Source: Chondromyces crocatus (GTDB taxonomy: Bacteria > Myxococcota_A > Polyangia > Polyangiales > Polyangiaceae). From it: a stretch of DNA of 64,000 bases. Positions 21,898 through 31,200 of the stretch are shown here, piece by piece. Every line of letters starts with the position of its first letter. The stretch's first letter is position 1. The translations under genes and the position numbers were made by a program. The notes beneath the pieces were generated by a model that saw only the letters and a program-made list of their open reading frames with translations, was not told the origin of the DNA and made no database searches. The stretch covers positions 7,208,525 to 7,272,524 of the forward strand of contig NZ_CP012159.1 of assembly GCF_001189295.1 (NCBI RefSeq), written 5' to 3'.

Positions 21898-22327
21898 GCA
21901 CGTGCTCTCCGATCCGGTGCGCCTGCTCGCGGCCAACGGTGCGCTTCAGGTCCTGGTGTCGTCGCTCCTCGGGGTCTACATGCTCATCCCCATGCAGCCC
22001 TGGGGGAAGCGGCTCGCGCCACGCGTGAACATGAAGTCGCTCCTCGCCGCCCACCTGGACTGGCTGATGCTGGCTTTCATGCAGTGGGGCGCCGCGTTCG
22101 CGATGAACACCTGGTCGAGCACACGGTCGCTTGCCGTGGCCCTGCTCCTCGTGTTCGGCGGGTGGACGAACCCCACGCCGTATCTGCTCCGCGGCGCGGG
22201 GATCAATGCGTTCGTGCTCGCGGGCCGCCCTGCGCAGATCGTCGCGGCGTCCGTGGCCGGGCTCAGCTCGCTGGCGATCATCATCGCGTGGGCGATCCTC
22301 TCCTGGGGACTCGTGTTCGGCCCTTGA
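21890..22327 (+). CDS. Small four-helix membrane protein, third gene of ArsR-SRPBCC operon
   Basis: 145 aa with four predicted membrane segments: NGALQVLVSSLLGVYMLIP, the HLDWLMLAFMQWGAAFAM region, SLAVALLLVFGGW, and the C-terminal AASVAGLSSLAIIIAWAIL region. It overlaps the SRPBCC stop by eight bases. The LAAHLDWLM motif in helix 2 faintly recalls small four-helix isomerases/mutases such as hydroxylaminobenzene mutase and styrene oxide isomerase. The resemblance is too weak to name a function. It is otherwise unrecognised. Confidence 0.75.
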   Translation: MSEHVLSDPVRLLAANGALQVLVSSLLGVYMLIPMQPWGKRLAPRVNMKSLLAAHLDWLMLAFMQWGAAFAMNTWSSTRSLAVALLLVFGGWTNPTPYLLRGAGINAFVLAGRPAQIVAASVAGLSSLAIIIAWAILSWGLVFGP

Positions 22328-22387
22328 TCGGCCCGGACCGGCGCCCCCGCCCCGCGTCGCCTCACCTCGCCTCCTCGGCCCCTCGCA

Positions 22388-23380
22388 CTACGACGACAGC
22401 GTGAAGGTCACGATCTCGCCCGTGGCGCGACCGATCGCGAGCCGAGGGCGGACCGGATCGATCGCGATGTACGGCGGCTTCGGCGGCGCCGTGGGGATCG
22501 CGGGGCGTGACGAGCCGCGGGTGTCGGCGTCGAGCGTCGTGACGACCTCACCGTCGGCGAGGGCCACGACGCGGACTTCGCCATCGAGGGCGAGCACGTG
22601 GTCTCGCCCCCAGGCCACGAGCTGAGTCCCCAGCGACACGCGGAGAGGGTGGGCCGCCTGGAGCTTCCCGCTCGGCAGCTCGACGACGGAGAGCATCGGA
22701 CACTCGGCGCTTCCCGACACGATCAGCCGATCCCCGGAGATCACGGCCGCCTCCGCCTCCCCCTTGAACGACGCGCCGAAATCCAGCGCCAGTCCCGGCC
22801 CGGAGAGGTGCGTCGGCTCCGTGAGCGCCCGGGCGACGTCGTACACCTGGGCGACCGTCCACGGGTGCCACACCCAGCCGTTCGACAGGAGCCAGCGGCC
22901 ATCGGGAGAGACCGAAAGCCGCGCGTGGAAGACGTCGTCGCACGTCCCCTGGCGGCGCGTGAGCGGCGTGCCGTCGAGCAGCTCGATCTCCAGCTCGTTG
23001 TAGCTCCGCGGGGCGTGCGCCAGGGCGCTCCGCCCGTCGGGGAGCGTGAACACACAGACAGGGAACGCGACATTCTCGGCGCAGTAAAAGCTTCGATCGA
23101 TCTCTCGCAGCTCCTCGATGCCGAGCGGCACGAACTGCGCCGAGGCGAGGGCGCCATTGGAGCGCACCACGCGCCCCTTGGTCCCACACGCCTCGAACAT
23201 CACCCCGACCTCCCCCAGGCCGACCACCGCATCGAAGCGGTACGTGTAGCCGGTGCCGAACCGCTCCACACATCCGTCCATCCGGATGCGCCGCCCCCCG
23301 ATCCAGTCCACGAGATCGTCCCCTGCCCAGGCGAGCGAGCGCAGAGCATCAGCCGAGAACTCGGAGCGGAGTGTGTCCAC
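22388..23380 (-). CDS. Hypothetical protein, probable beta-propeller-like fold
   Basis: 330 aa from a GTG. I do not recognise a family. The second half has short repeated beta-strand patterns (RLSVSPDGRWLLSNG, EAAVISGDRLIVSGS, PPYIAIDPVRPRLAIG) of the kind found in WD40/YVTN propellers. The N-terminal half reads like a query on an item's state (ENVAFPVCVFTLPDGRSALAHAP). There is no signal peptide or membrane segment. It is divergent from the kinase-like gene. Codon use and third-position GC match the neighbours, so it is likely real. The start is uncertain, since no good ribosome site precedes the GTG. Confidence 0.65.
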   Translation of the reverse strand: MDTLRSEFSADALRSLAWAGDDLVDWIGGRRIRMDGCVERFGTGYTYRFDAVVGLGEVGVMFEACGTKGRVVRSNGALASAQFVPLGIEELREIDRSFYCAENVAFPVCVFTLPDGRSALAHAPRSYNELEIELLDGTPLTRRQGTCDDVFHARLSVSPDGRWLLSNGWVWHPWTVAQVYDVARALTEPTHLSGPGLALDFGASFKGEAEAAVISGDRLIVSGSAECPMLSVVELPSGKLQAAHPLRVSLGTQLVAWGRDHVLALDGEVRVVALADGEVVTTLDADTRGSSRPAIPTAPPKPPYIAIDPVRPRLAIGRATGEIVTFTLSS

Positions 23381-23385
23381 CCGCC

Positions 23386-23397
23386 CAGGATATCCTG
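23386..23397. promoter_or_regulatory. 12-bp perfect palindrome upstream of hypothetical gene
   Basis: CAGGATATCCTG is a perfect palindrome five bases upstream of the GTG start, in the 184-bp divergent region shared with the kinase-like gene. Its position would suit a repressor site, but one 12-bp palindrome may be chance. Confidence 0.2.
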
Positions 23398-23564
23398 TGG
23401 GCTGCCCCGGGTCCTCCGCGTCGGCGTGCCCCCCCTGGACGCGGCCGAGGTTCGCTCCGGCCGGTCATGACGGTGTCCCGCATGAATGCGTCGACGGCGG
23501 GATGCCCCAGGTTGTATAGATCGAGCATCACGCAGCGCGGTGGGAGAGCGAGGCACTCTGGGCG

Positions 23565-24719
23565 ATGCGCTTGATCAGGCTGATCCACGCGGGCACGCAC
23601 TTCGATGTCCACGAGGTGGAGGTGGGCGGGCGCAAGCTCGCCCTGAAGGTCCCCAGCGACCGCGCCATGCCCAGCGGACCGGGGCACGAGAACCTGTTCC
23701 TCGCGTCGCGCGTTCTGGGAGGAGCCACGACGGACTGGGACGTCCGGTGCCACGGCGGCTCCCTTACCCGGCTGATGGCCGACAACGAGGTGGCTGACGT
23801 CGAGGACGCGGAGGGTGTAGGCGAGTTACTCCTACGCGACGAGATCCGTCGCCTCCACGCCGCCGCCGCAAGCTGGAACCACGCCGCCCTGGGGCTGATC
23901 CGGTGCGAGGTGGGCGGGCGGCGCGGGCTGCCGGGCCTGTTGATGCCGCTGCTGGAAGGAGCGCCGCTCGGCTCCCTCCCGCTGCCCGCACAGCGCCGGC
24001 TCCTGCCCCGGATGATCCCTGCCCTCTGGGACGCGATCGCCACGGTGCTGCACGGAGACGTCGAGGCGTCGAACCTGCTCGTGGCCCCCGTCGAGGACCG
24101 CTTCGCGCTGATCGATCCAGGCGCCCTGGTGCTCCGTCACCTGCCGGAGCGTGGCGCCAGCCGGGGCTCCGATGTCCTCACCTTCATCACCAACGTCGAC
24201 ACCTACCCCGTGCTCCCGCCCTACGCGATCACCCCTCCCCTCGGGGAGGGCGCCACATTGCGGGACCACTGGCACAGCTTCCGCGAGAGCATGACGCGCT
24301 CGGACTTCGCCCCGCCGTTCAAGGTCGGGACGACCGACGCAGGGCGCTGGACGTCGACGCGGGCAGGGAGATTCCTCGTCGACGTGGCGGTGGAGCGTGG
24401 GGAGCCCCATCCAGCCGACCTCCTGGCGGTCGGCGTGATGTACTACCGGGCGCTGACAGGCGTTCACCCACTTTACGAGGACGAGCTCTCACGCCCAGGG
24501 TGGCTCAATCTGGTGTCCGTCGACGATGCCCTCTCCGGAGGTGAAGCCATGACGGCGCGCCTCGACCGCGGGCTTCGACCACCGAGTTCCATCGATGCGT
24601 CCGTGACCCCCGCCGAAGAGGCCCTGGCGCTCGCGCTGCTCGATTTGCAGGTGCCTTCACAAGGACATCTCCGGGCGCTCTGCGAAGGAGCGACCGCCGG
24701 GGCCGAGGTGTCGATCTGA
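23565..24719 (+). CDS. Serine/threonine protein kinase-like protein, degenerate
   Basis: 384 aa. A kinase fold is suggested by KLALKVPSD (the beta-3 Lys), HGDVEASNLLV (catalytic loop, HGD...N) and LIDPGAL in the position of DFG. The glycine-rich loop is not recognisable, and DPG replaces DFG, so it may be a pseudokinase or an aminoglycoside-phosphotransferase-like enzyme. The catalytic Asp and the Asn are present. The C-terminal third carries no sensor or membrane segment. Myxobacteria have many such cytosolic kinases. It is divergent from the hypothetical gene and convergent with the MFS gene, with an 81-bp gap between the stops in which I see no clear hairpin. Confidence 0.65.
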   Translation: MRLIRLIHAGTHFDVHEVEVGGRKLALKVPSDRAMPSGPGHENLFLASRVLGGATTDWDVRCHGGSLTRLMADNEVADVEDAEGVGELLLRDEIRRLHAAAASWNHAALGLIRCEVGGRRGLPGLLMPLLEGAPLGSLPLPAQRRLLPRMIPALWDAIATVLHGDVEASNLLVAPVEDRFALIDPGALVLRHLPERGASRGSDVLTFITNVDTYPVLPPYAITPPLGEGATLRDHWHSFRESMTRSDFAPPFKVGTTDAGRWTSTRAGRFLVDVAVERGEPHPADLLAVGVMYYRALTGVHPLYEDELSRPGWLNLVSVDDALSGGEAMTARLDRGLRPPSSIDASVTPAEEALALALLDLQVPSQGHLRALCEGATAGAEVSI

Positions 24720-24800
24720 CGGAAAGGGTTCACGATCCCTCCTCAGCAGACCGCCCCCGACGACGTCATGCCCTCCCCGTGCACACCTGGGTAGCGTCGA

Positions 24801-26171
24801 TCATGCAACAGGCTGGCGAGAAACGCTCGCTTCGACGGGGGGCGTGGAGCTTTCGCTGCTGGAGCCAAGCATCTCGTCGGCGACCGCATCCGGTAGCTCT
24901 TCTTCGACCCTCTGAAGGCGGGCAGAGAACCAACCGGCGACGGCTGCCAGGGCGGTGCAAAGACCAAGTGCGGCGAACAGCAGACCTATGGCGGGCCCGG
25001 CTTCCGCTGGTGTGCCCTCGTGGACCGGTGCGGAGAGGTCCATGACCCTCACGAGAGGCTTGAAAATATGCTCCACCATCGGGCCTGCGAGAAGGTACGC
25101 GAGCGGCGTCGTGGACCACGCGATCATCCTTCGGACAGCGAAGACGCGCCCCTGAAGGGCAATCGCTACCTTGCTCTGCCAGATGGCCTGGCTGGCTCCG
25201 ATCACGATTGGTGTACAGAATAGAAAAAAGAAGGCTCCGATCGCGACCGTCGTCACCCCTGAAACGAGCCCGACGGCGAACAGCATGCCGCCTTGCACCA
25301 GAGTGAACGCAAGGATGCTTCGGACGCGCCGTCTCGGTCCTCCCCAGAGGCTCATCAGCACACTGCCAGCGAGCATCCCGCCGCCCGCGATGGAGAGCAC
25401 GACCCCGAGCACCTCGGTGGAAGCCATGCTCAGGATGAGCGGCGTGACGAGTGCCTGAACCATACCGATCGAGAAGTTGATGATCGCGAAGAAGATCAGC
25501 AGCCCCAGCAGCCCAGGCCTGACGACGATGTACGTCCAGCCCTCTCGTGCTTCCTGGAGGATCGACGATCTTCCCGCTACGGGAGCGGCAGGAGCGACTC
25601 TGCCTGTCATGCGAACGAGAAGCACGGTCCCGATCGCGACGCTGTAGCAGACGACGCCGAGGAGAAGAACGCCGTCGAGCCGAACCAGCGAGAGCAGCCG
25701 CCCCGCGAACATGGGGGCCAGGATCTGGGCGATGGCCTGGCTGAGCTGCACCATCCCGCTGGCGCGACCGAGTAGATGCTTCGGCACCAGAAGCGTGGTT
25801 GCGGCCGAGAAGGCTGGCCAGTGAATGGCGCTGAAGATCGATGTCACTCCCATCAGCGCGCAGACATGCCAGGCGGTGAGGCTGCCTTGCCGCAAAAGCA
25901 AGGCGGTGATCAACGCACACCCTGCCGCTCCCGCATCCCCCAGCATCATCGCACGGCGGCGGTCCCACCGATCGACCAGCACGCCTGCGAAGGGTGAGAG
26001 AACGATGCCCGGAAGGGTGGTGAACAGCGCGATGAGCGCGAAGCGTGTGATCGATCCTGTCTGTTCATACACCCAGACACCCAGGGCGAAGCCGATGAGG
26101 CCAGAGCACAGGTGCGAGACCGACTGACCGAGCCAGAGGGGAAGAAACCAGCGCATGCCCCGAGCGTCCAT
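24801..26171 (-). CDS. MFS transporter (MFS_3/EntS-like exporter)
   Basis: 456 aa with about 12 hydrophobic segments. The loop-2 signature GVLVDRWDRRRAMMLGD and helix 1 LWLGQSVSHLCSGLIGFALG match the EntS/MFS_3 group, whose members export siderophores and peptides. It is the last gene of the - strand series that begins with the lipopeptide synthetases and is related to the MFS protein at 26981-28258 (compare FALGVWVYEQTGS with FAAGVWVYQHTRS). It lies 17 bp after the small membrane-protein gene. Probable export or self-protection for the lipopeptide. A second Met five codons in is an alternative start. Confidence 0.88.
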   Translation of the reverse strand: MDARGMRWFLPLWLGQSVSHLCSGLIGFALGVWVYEQTGSITRFALIALFTTLPGIVLSPFAGVLVDRWDRRRAMMLGDAGAAGCALITALLLRQGSLTAWHVCALMGVTSIFSAIHWPAFSAATTLLVPKHLLGRASGMVQLSQAIAQILAPMFAGRLLSLVRLDGVLLLGVVCYSVAIGTVLLVRMTGRVAPAAPVAGRSSILQEAREGWTYIVVRPGLLGLLIFFAIINFSIGMVQALVTPLILSMASTEVLGVVLSIAGGGMLAGSVLMSLWGGPRRRVRSILAFTLVQGGMLFAVGLVSGVTTVAIGAFFFLFCTPIVIGASQAIWQSKVAIALQGRVFAVRRMIAWSTTPLAYLLAGPMVEHIFKPLVRVMDLSAPVHEGTPAEAGPAIGLLFAALGLCTALAAVAGWFSARLQRVEEELPDAVADEMLGSSSESSTPPVEASVSRQPVA

Positions 26172-26188
26172 GGGTCGTGGGGAGGGGA

Positions 26189-26890
26189 TCAGGTTTCGCG
26201 AGATGCGTCGCTGGCAGCGCTGTTACGCACGACCCGGCCAGCCCAGATGAACCACACGGGCCCGATGATGACACCTCCGATGAGCGCAACCGCCGCCTCG
26301 ATGACCATGGCGATCTGGATGCCGAAGAGGTTCCCGATCGGGACCAACCAGTACAGGACCGATCCCGCAAGCCCGAGGTACGCGAGCGCCTTGGGCCACG
26401 CACCTTCACGATGCGCGACGAGGTTGATCACGAAGATCCACGCGCCGATGGCTCCGTAGCGAAAGAACCCGTAGGGATCGAGACCGATCTGGGGCGTCGA
26501 TGTGATGACGGCGCGCGTGATGTCGGTCCCTTCGACGTAACGCTGCGCGATCAGCGGCTCGACAGAGAACTCACGAAACTTGCTGACCGCAGTGACGGCG
26601 AAGCCCATGGTGCCGACGCTCATCGACCACCGGACCCAGCCTTCGTTCCCCCGGCGTACCAGACTCGAGATGCCTGGGACCGCAGCGATGCCACACAGGG
26701 CACCGAGCGCGAACAGCATGTGGGTCGTCAGGCGAAACCAGGGCGTCTCGACGAATGTCGTCCAGAATGCCTGGAGGGTGGTTACCGATCGAAGCGGGTC
26801 CATCAAGATGGTCGCGCCGACGAGGAGGTACGACGCGCCCAGCGCGATGGAGGCGGTGCCCCCGAGCCTTCTCAACGAGCTGTCTTCCAT
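26189..26890 (-). CDS. Small integral membrane protein between two exporters
   Basis: 233 aa with about six hydrophobic segments (the SIALGASYLLVGATIL segment, TTHMLFALGALCGIAAV, the GAIGAWIFVINLVA segment, the LAYLGLAGSVLYWLVPIGN segment, and the C-terminal IIGPVWFIWAG region). I do not recognise the family with certainty; it resembles DUF4386-like multi-pass proteins. The inner ATG is preferred because GGAGAG lies seven bases before it; a GTG 15 bases upstream is possible. It lies between two MFS genes on the same strand with short gaps, so it probably belongs to the same transcript. A role in export or resistance is inferred from position only. Confidence 0.75.
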   Translation of the reverse strand: MEDSSLRRLGGTASIALGASYLLVGATILMDPLRSVTTLQAFWTTFVETPWFRLTTHMLFALGALCGIAAVPGISSLVRRGNEGWVRWSMSVGTMGFAVTAVSKFREFSVEPLIAQRYVEGTDITRAVITSTPQIGLDPYGFFRYGAIGAWIFVINLVAHREGAWPKALAYLGLAGSVLYWLVPIGNLFGIQIAMVIEAAVALIGGVIIGPVWFIWAGRVVRNSAASDASRET

Positions 26891-26980
26891 GAGGTGTCTC
26901 TCCACGGGTGTACGGGTTGTCTGTCCGTGACCATGCGTTGCGGTCGAGCACCTCGGTCACGCTCTGTGCTCGCCCATGCC

Positions 26981-28258
26981 TCATGCCGTCTCATCCGCGT
27001 GCGCGGATGCTTCGCTCGGATCGTGGCCCGCCGTGTCCCTGATCTCTTTCTCGACACGGCGAAGACGTGGTTGAAGGAAGCCGACGATCGTGATCAGCAA
27101 GAGGGCGACGCCAGAGGAAGCGATGAGTCGAGGGATCTCGATGCCATGGTCGACGAGCGGCCCGGCCACGAGATAACCCAGGAGCAGCGCGCACCACGCA
27201 ATGCCCTCTCGGACGGCGAGCACGTCTTTCTCGAGGGCCTCGGGCACCTTGCTCTTCCAGATGCCTTGAGCGAACGAGACCATGATCGGCACGCAGCAAA
27301 GGAACAGAAAGGTGACCAGCGTGATCACTGGCGTGGTCGGCATGAGACCACCGACGACCAGGAACACTGCCTGGACGACGGACAGCGCAAGGACCCCGTG
27401 GACGCGCTGCGCCGGCCCTCGAATGCGACCCCCCAGAACCGAGCCAATGAGCACCCCACCTCCCGCGGCCGAAGCAACGAACCCCAGCGTCAGGATGGAC
27501 GAGAAGCCGAGCACGAGTGGCGTGAGCAACACCGACACGACGCCCATGACCAGATTCGTGAAGGCGAAGAACAACATCAAACAGAGCAGACCCGGATGTG
27601 CGACCAGGAAGGACCGCGCGCGCTTTCTTCCCTCGCTGCTCTGCGGCGTCGAAGCGACCCCAGGACCTGACTGAAGCGGCCCCATGGTCACCCCCGCGAG
27701 CGTGACCAAGGAGAGAAGATAGGTGGCAGAACCAGCCCAGAACACCGACTCGAAATCAAAGCCCGTGATGAGCACGGCGCTCAGCGGAGGGGAGACGATC
27801 ATGCCGATCACTCGACCGATGTCGACCATTCCGTTGGCCCGCGCCCTTCGCGGTTCGGCGATCCTCTGCTGAATGGCGCTGCTCAGGCTTTCACGCTGAA
27901 TCGCACAGCTGCTCGCAATCGCCAGCCTCGCCACGAAGACATGCCACGTCTCCAGCTTTCCGCTGAAGAGCAACGCCGCCAGGGCCAGTGTGCTGATGCC
28001 TGCTCCGGCCTCGCCCAAGACCATCCCCAGACGCTGGTGCCGACGCACGACACGCATCTGGGCGAGGCGCGGTACGAGTGCCAGGGGAAGCACATTGAAG
28101 AAGACCGTCAGGGCGAAGAGCAGCACGGACCGGGTGTGCTGGTAGACCCAGACCCCCGCCGCGAAGCCCACGATCTCGAACCCGAGAAAGGAGATGCACT
28201 GTGCCAGCCAGATTGCTGTAAACGCGCGCTCGTTGCGCTGCTCCGTATGCTGTGCCAT
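26981..28258 (-). CDS. MFS transporter (MFS_3-type exporter) directly downstream of the NRPS
   Basis: 425 aa with about 12 membrane segments; N-terminus AIWLAQCISFLGFEIVGFAAG and C-terminal Arg/Glu-rich tail. It is a paralogue of the exporter at 24801-26171. The ATG was chosen for the GGAG eight bases upstream; a TTG 24 bases earlier is possible. The MAR-type loop 2 motif (PRLAQMRVVRRHQRLGM) is diverged. It starts 38 bp after the thioesterase-terminated NRPS stop, so it is very likely part of the biosynthetic operon and exports the finished lipopeptide. Confidence 0.88.
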   Translation of the reverse strand: MAQHTEQRNERAFTAIWLAQCISFLGFEIVGFAAGVWVYQHTRSVLLFALTVFFNVLPLALVPRLAQMRVVRRHQRLGMVLGEAGAGISTLALAALLFSGKLETWHVFVARLAIASSCAIQRESLSSAIQQRIAEPRRARANGMVDIGRVIGMIVSPPLSAVLITGFDFESVFWAGSATYLLSLVTLAGVTMGPLQSGPGVASTPQSSEGRKRARSFLVAHPGLLCLMLFFAFTNLVMGVVSVLLTPLVLGFSSILTLGFVASAAGGGVLIGSVLGGRIRGPAQRVHGVLALSVVQAVFLVVGGLMPTTPVITLVTFLFLCCVPIMVSFAQGIWKSKVPEALEKDVLAVREGIAWCALLLGYLVAGPLVDHGIEIPRLIASSGVALLLITIVGFLQPRLRRVEKEIRDTAGHDPSEASAHADETA

Positions 28259-28296
28259 CCGGATAACTCCGTTTCTATTCAATGCGCCAGAGAGAC

Positions 28297-31200
28297 CTAA
28301 CCAGCTCGGCAGCGATCGAGACTCGCCATCAAGCGCCTTACGAGTGCTCCGACATGGGGCTCGGTGACCATCGTCCGATGACTTCCAGGAAGGTCGTGAA
28401 CGTCGATTCGATTCAGAGAGAGTTCCCGCCAGGCATGCACGGGATCATGCAGCTCGCCGAGCGCACGCTCTGCAGCCCGGTAGAAGGTGATGGGTCCTGA
28501 ATAGGGCTGCGGGCGGTAGCGCTCGAAGGCTCGGAGGTTGTTCCTGAAGACATTGAGATACCGATGAATCTGGGCCGTTTCCGTCCCCTTCGGGAGGAGA
28601 CCAGCGCTGCACGCTTTCTCCAGGACCAGACCGAGCTGGGCATCTGGCGCGAGGAGCCGCAAGTCCTCGAGGGTGACATGAAGCCCATAAGACGAGGCTA
28701 TCTCAGCAAGCTGCTCGGTCGGCTCCGCCACCGCTTGCGTCGTCGGCAAGGAGGCGAAGCTGTCGACGAGAACCAGCAATGCGACCTCCTGGCCCTGACG
28801 CTGGAGCTGCCCGGCCATGGCGAAGGCAAGCGTCCCCCCGAAGGACCAGCCTCCCAGCCGATAGGGCCCCTCGGGATGGTCGGCCTTCAGCGCATCGACG
28901 TAATGTGCGGCCATGGCTTCGATGTCGTCGGCCAGCAGGTCGCCCCCGTACAGACCCGGGGACTGAAAAGCATACAGCGGCTGCTCTGGATCCAGGTGAC
29001 GCGCCAGAGCGCCATAACAGATCACGTCCCCCCCCACGGGATGGATGAAAAACAGCGGCGGGCGTGATCCACCGGGCCGAATGGGAATGAGAGGTGAACC
29101 GCGCTGCGGTTCCATTCCACCGAGGAGAAGTGCGAGCTGAGCGATGGTTCCTCGCTGAAAAAGCGATGAGAGGGGGAGCGTAGGGCCTAGTCTTTCTTTG
29201 ATTTCGGCCATGAGATGCACCGCACGCAATGAATGCCCTCCCAGGGCAAAGAAGTCGTCGTGGACGCCGATGCCCTCGACACCGAGCACGGCGCTCCAGA
29301 TGGCCGCCAGCGTGCGCTCGGTGTCGGTACGAGGCGCGACATGCTCTTCCTTTTCAGCCGAACCGAATGCCTCGGATCCCAATGCCTCGGGTGCGGGCAG
29401 TGCTTTTCTATCGAGCTTGCCATTGGGCGTCAGCGGCAAGGCCTCCAGCCACACCACCGCCTGCGGCACCATGTACTCCGGCAGCGTGTTTCCCACGTAC
29501 CGACGCAGCTCCTCCTGGCCAGGGCGTGTCCCGAGCCCCTCCACCGCCACCAGGTACGCCACCAGGCAGGGCTGACCTGCTCGGTCTTCGCGCACCAGAA
29601 GCGCTACTTCCCGCACAGCCGGATGCCGCCCCATCATGGCCTCGATCTCACCCAGCTCGATGCGGAAGCCGCGCAGCTTCACCTGGTGGTCCACCCGCCC
29701 CAGGAACAGCAGGTTCCCATCCGGCAACGCCCGCGCCAGATCCCCGGTCCTGTACAGCCGACCTCCTGCCTCACCACCGAACGGATCCGGCACGAACCGC
29801 TCCGCCGTCAGCCCGGGCCGACCCAGATACCCGCGCGCAAGACCGGCACCGCCGAGCACCACCTCGCCCGGGACTCCACTCGGCACCGGTTGCAGCGCTG
29901 CATCGAGCACATAAGCCTGCGAGTTGGCGATGGGCCGTCCCACCGGTGGAGGCCCTCGATGGCCACGCTCCAGCACCGCCATCGTCGAATAGGTGGTGTC
30001 CTCCGAGGGACCGTATAGGTTGATGACCCGCTCGACGTGCGACAGACGATACAGCCCCTCGACCAGCGACGAAGGCAGTGCCTCGCCGGCGAGGTTCACC
30101 ACCCGCACCGACGACGGCAAGCCGCCGCTCCGCACCAGCTCGTTCATCGCCGAAGGCACGGTGTTGACCAGCGTCACGCCGCTGTCCTTCGGCAAGCTCG
30201 GCAAGTCGAGGATGCTGTCGAGCAGCGTCACCTGCCCCCCACAGCAGAGCGGCACGAACAGCTCGAACACCGACAGGTCGAAGCAGATCGAAGTCGCCGC
30301 GACGACACGGGCGAGATCTTCTCGCTCGAAGGCCTCCAGGGCCCAGTGGATCATCGCCACCGCATTACGGTGGGTAATGGCCACTGCCTTCGGACGTCCC
30401 GTCGAGCCAGAGGTGTAGATCAGGTACGCGAGTTGCCCCGGCAGCATGGCGCCGGACCGTGGCTCCAGCGGCCCCGCGGCTGTTTCCTCTGCGGCGGCGG
30501 TGTCGAGTTCGAGCACCGGCATCGACACCTCGGGCAAGAGCGACCGCAGCGACGACTGCGTGATCAGCAAGGCCGCCTGCGCGTCTTCCAGCATGAAACC
30601 CAGCCGCTCGACGGGGTACGCTGGGTCGAGCGGCACGTAGGCCCCTCCGGCCTTCAGGATGGCCACCAGCACCACCACAAGTTCTGCGCTCCGCCGCAAG
30701 CACACCCCGACCCGCGCCTCGCCACCGACACCACACCGCCTCAGCCGACGAGCCAGCGCCTCGGCCCGCGCATCCAGCTCGCCATAGCTCAGCGCGTCTT
30801 CACCGAAGACCACGGCCCTCGCCTCGGGCGTACGCAGCGCCTGCGCCTTCAGCATCTCGGGTAGCGTCGTCTCCAGTGGGTAGTCTCTCCCCGTCGCGTT
30901 CCGCTCGACCACCAGCTCTCGCAGCTCGCCCTCGCCCAGCATCGGTAGCCGCCAGATCGACATGTCCGGTTGCCCGCAGGCTGCCCCGAGCAGTTGCTCG
31001 AAGTGCCTCCCCATCCGCTCCACCGTCGCCGCCTCGAACAGGTCCGTCGTGTACTCGATCCACAGCCGCAGCCCCTCGGGCTGCTCCACCAGCGAGAACG
31101 TCAGGTCGAACTTCGACGTGCCCGTGTCCAGGTCCAGCGCCTTCATCTGCAGCCCTGCAAGCTCCAGCGACGGCATCGGCGCGTTCTGCACGATGAAGAA

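Noticed and set aside
24720-24800. Rho-independent terminator between the convergent kinase-like and MFS genes
   Set aside because: I could not find a convincing stem-loop with a T-tract in this short gap.
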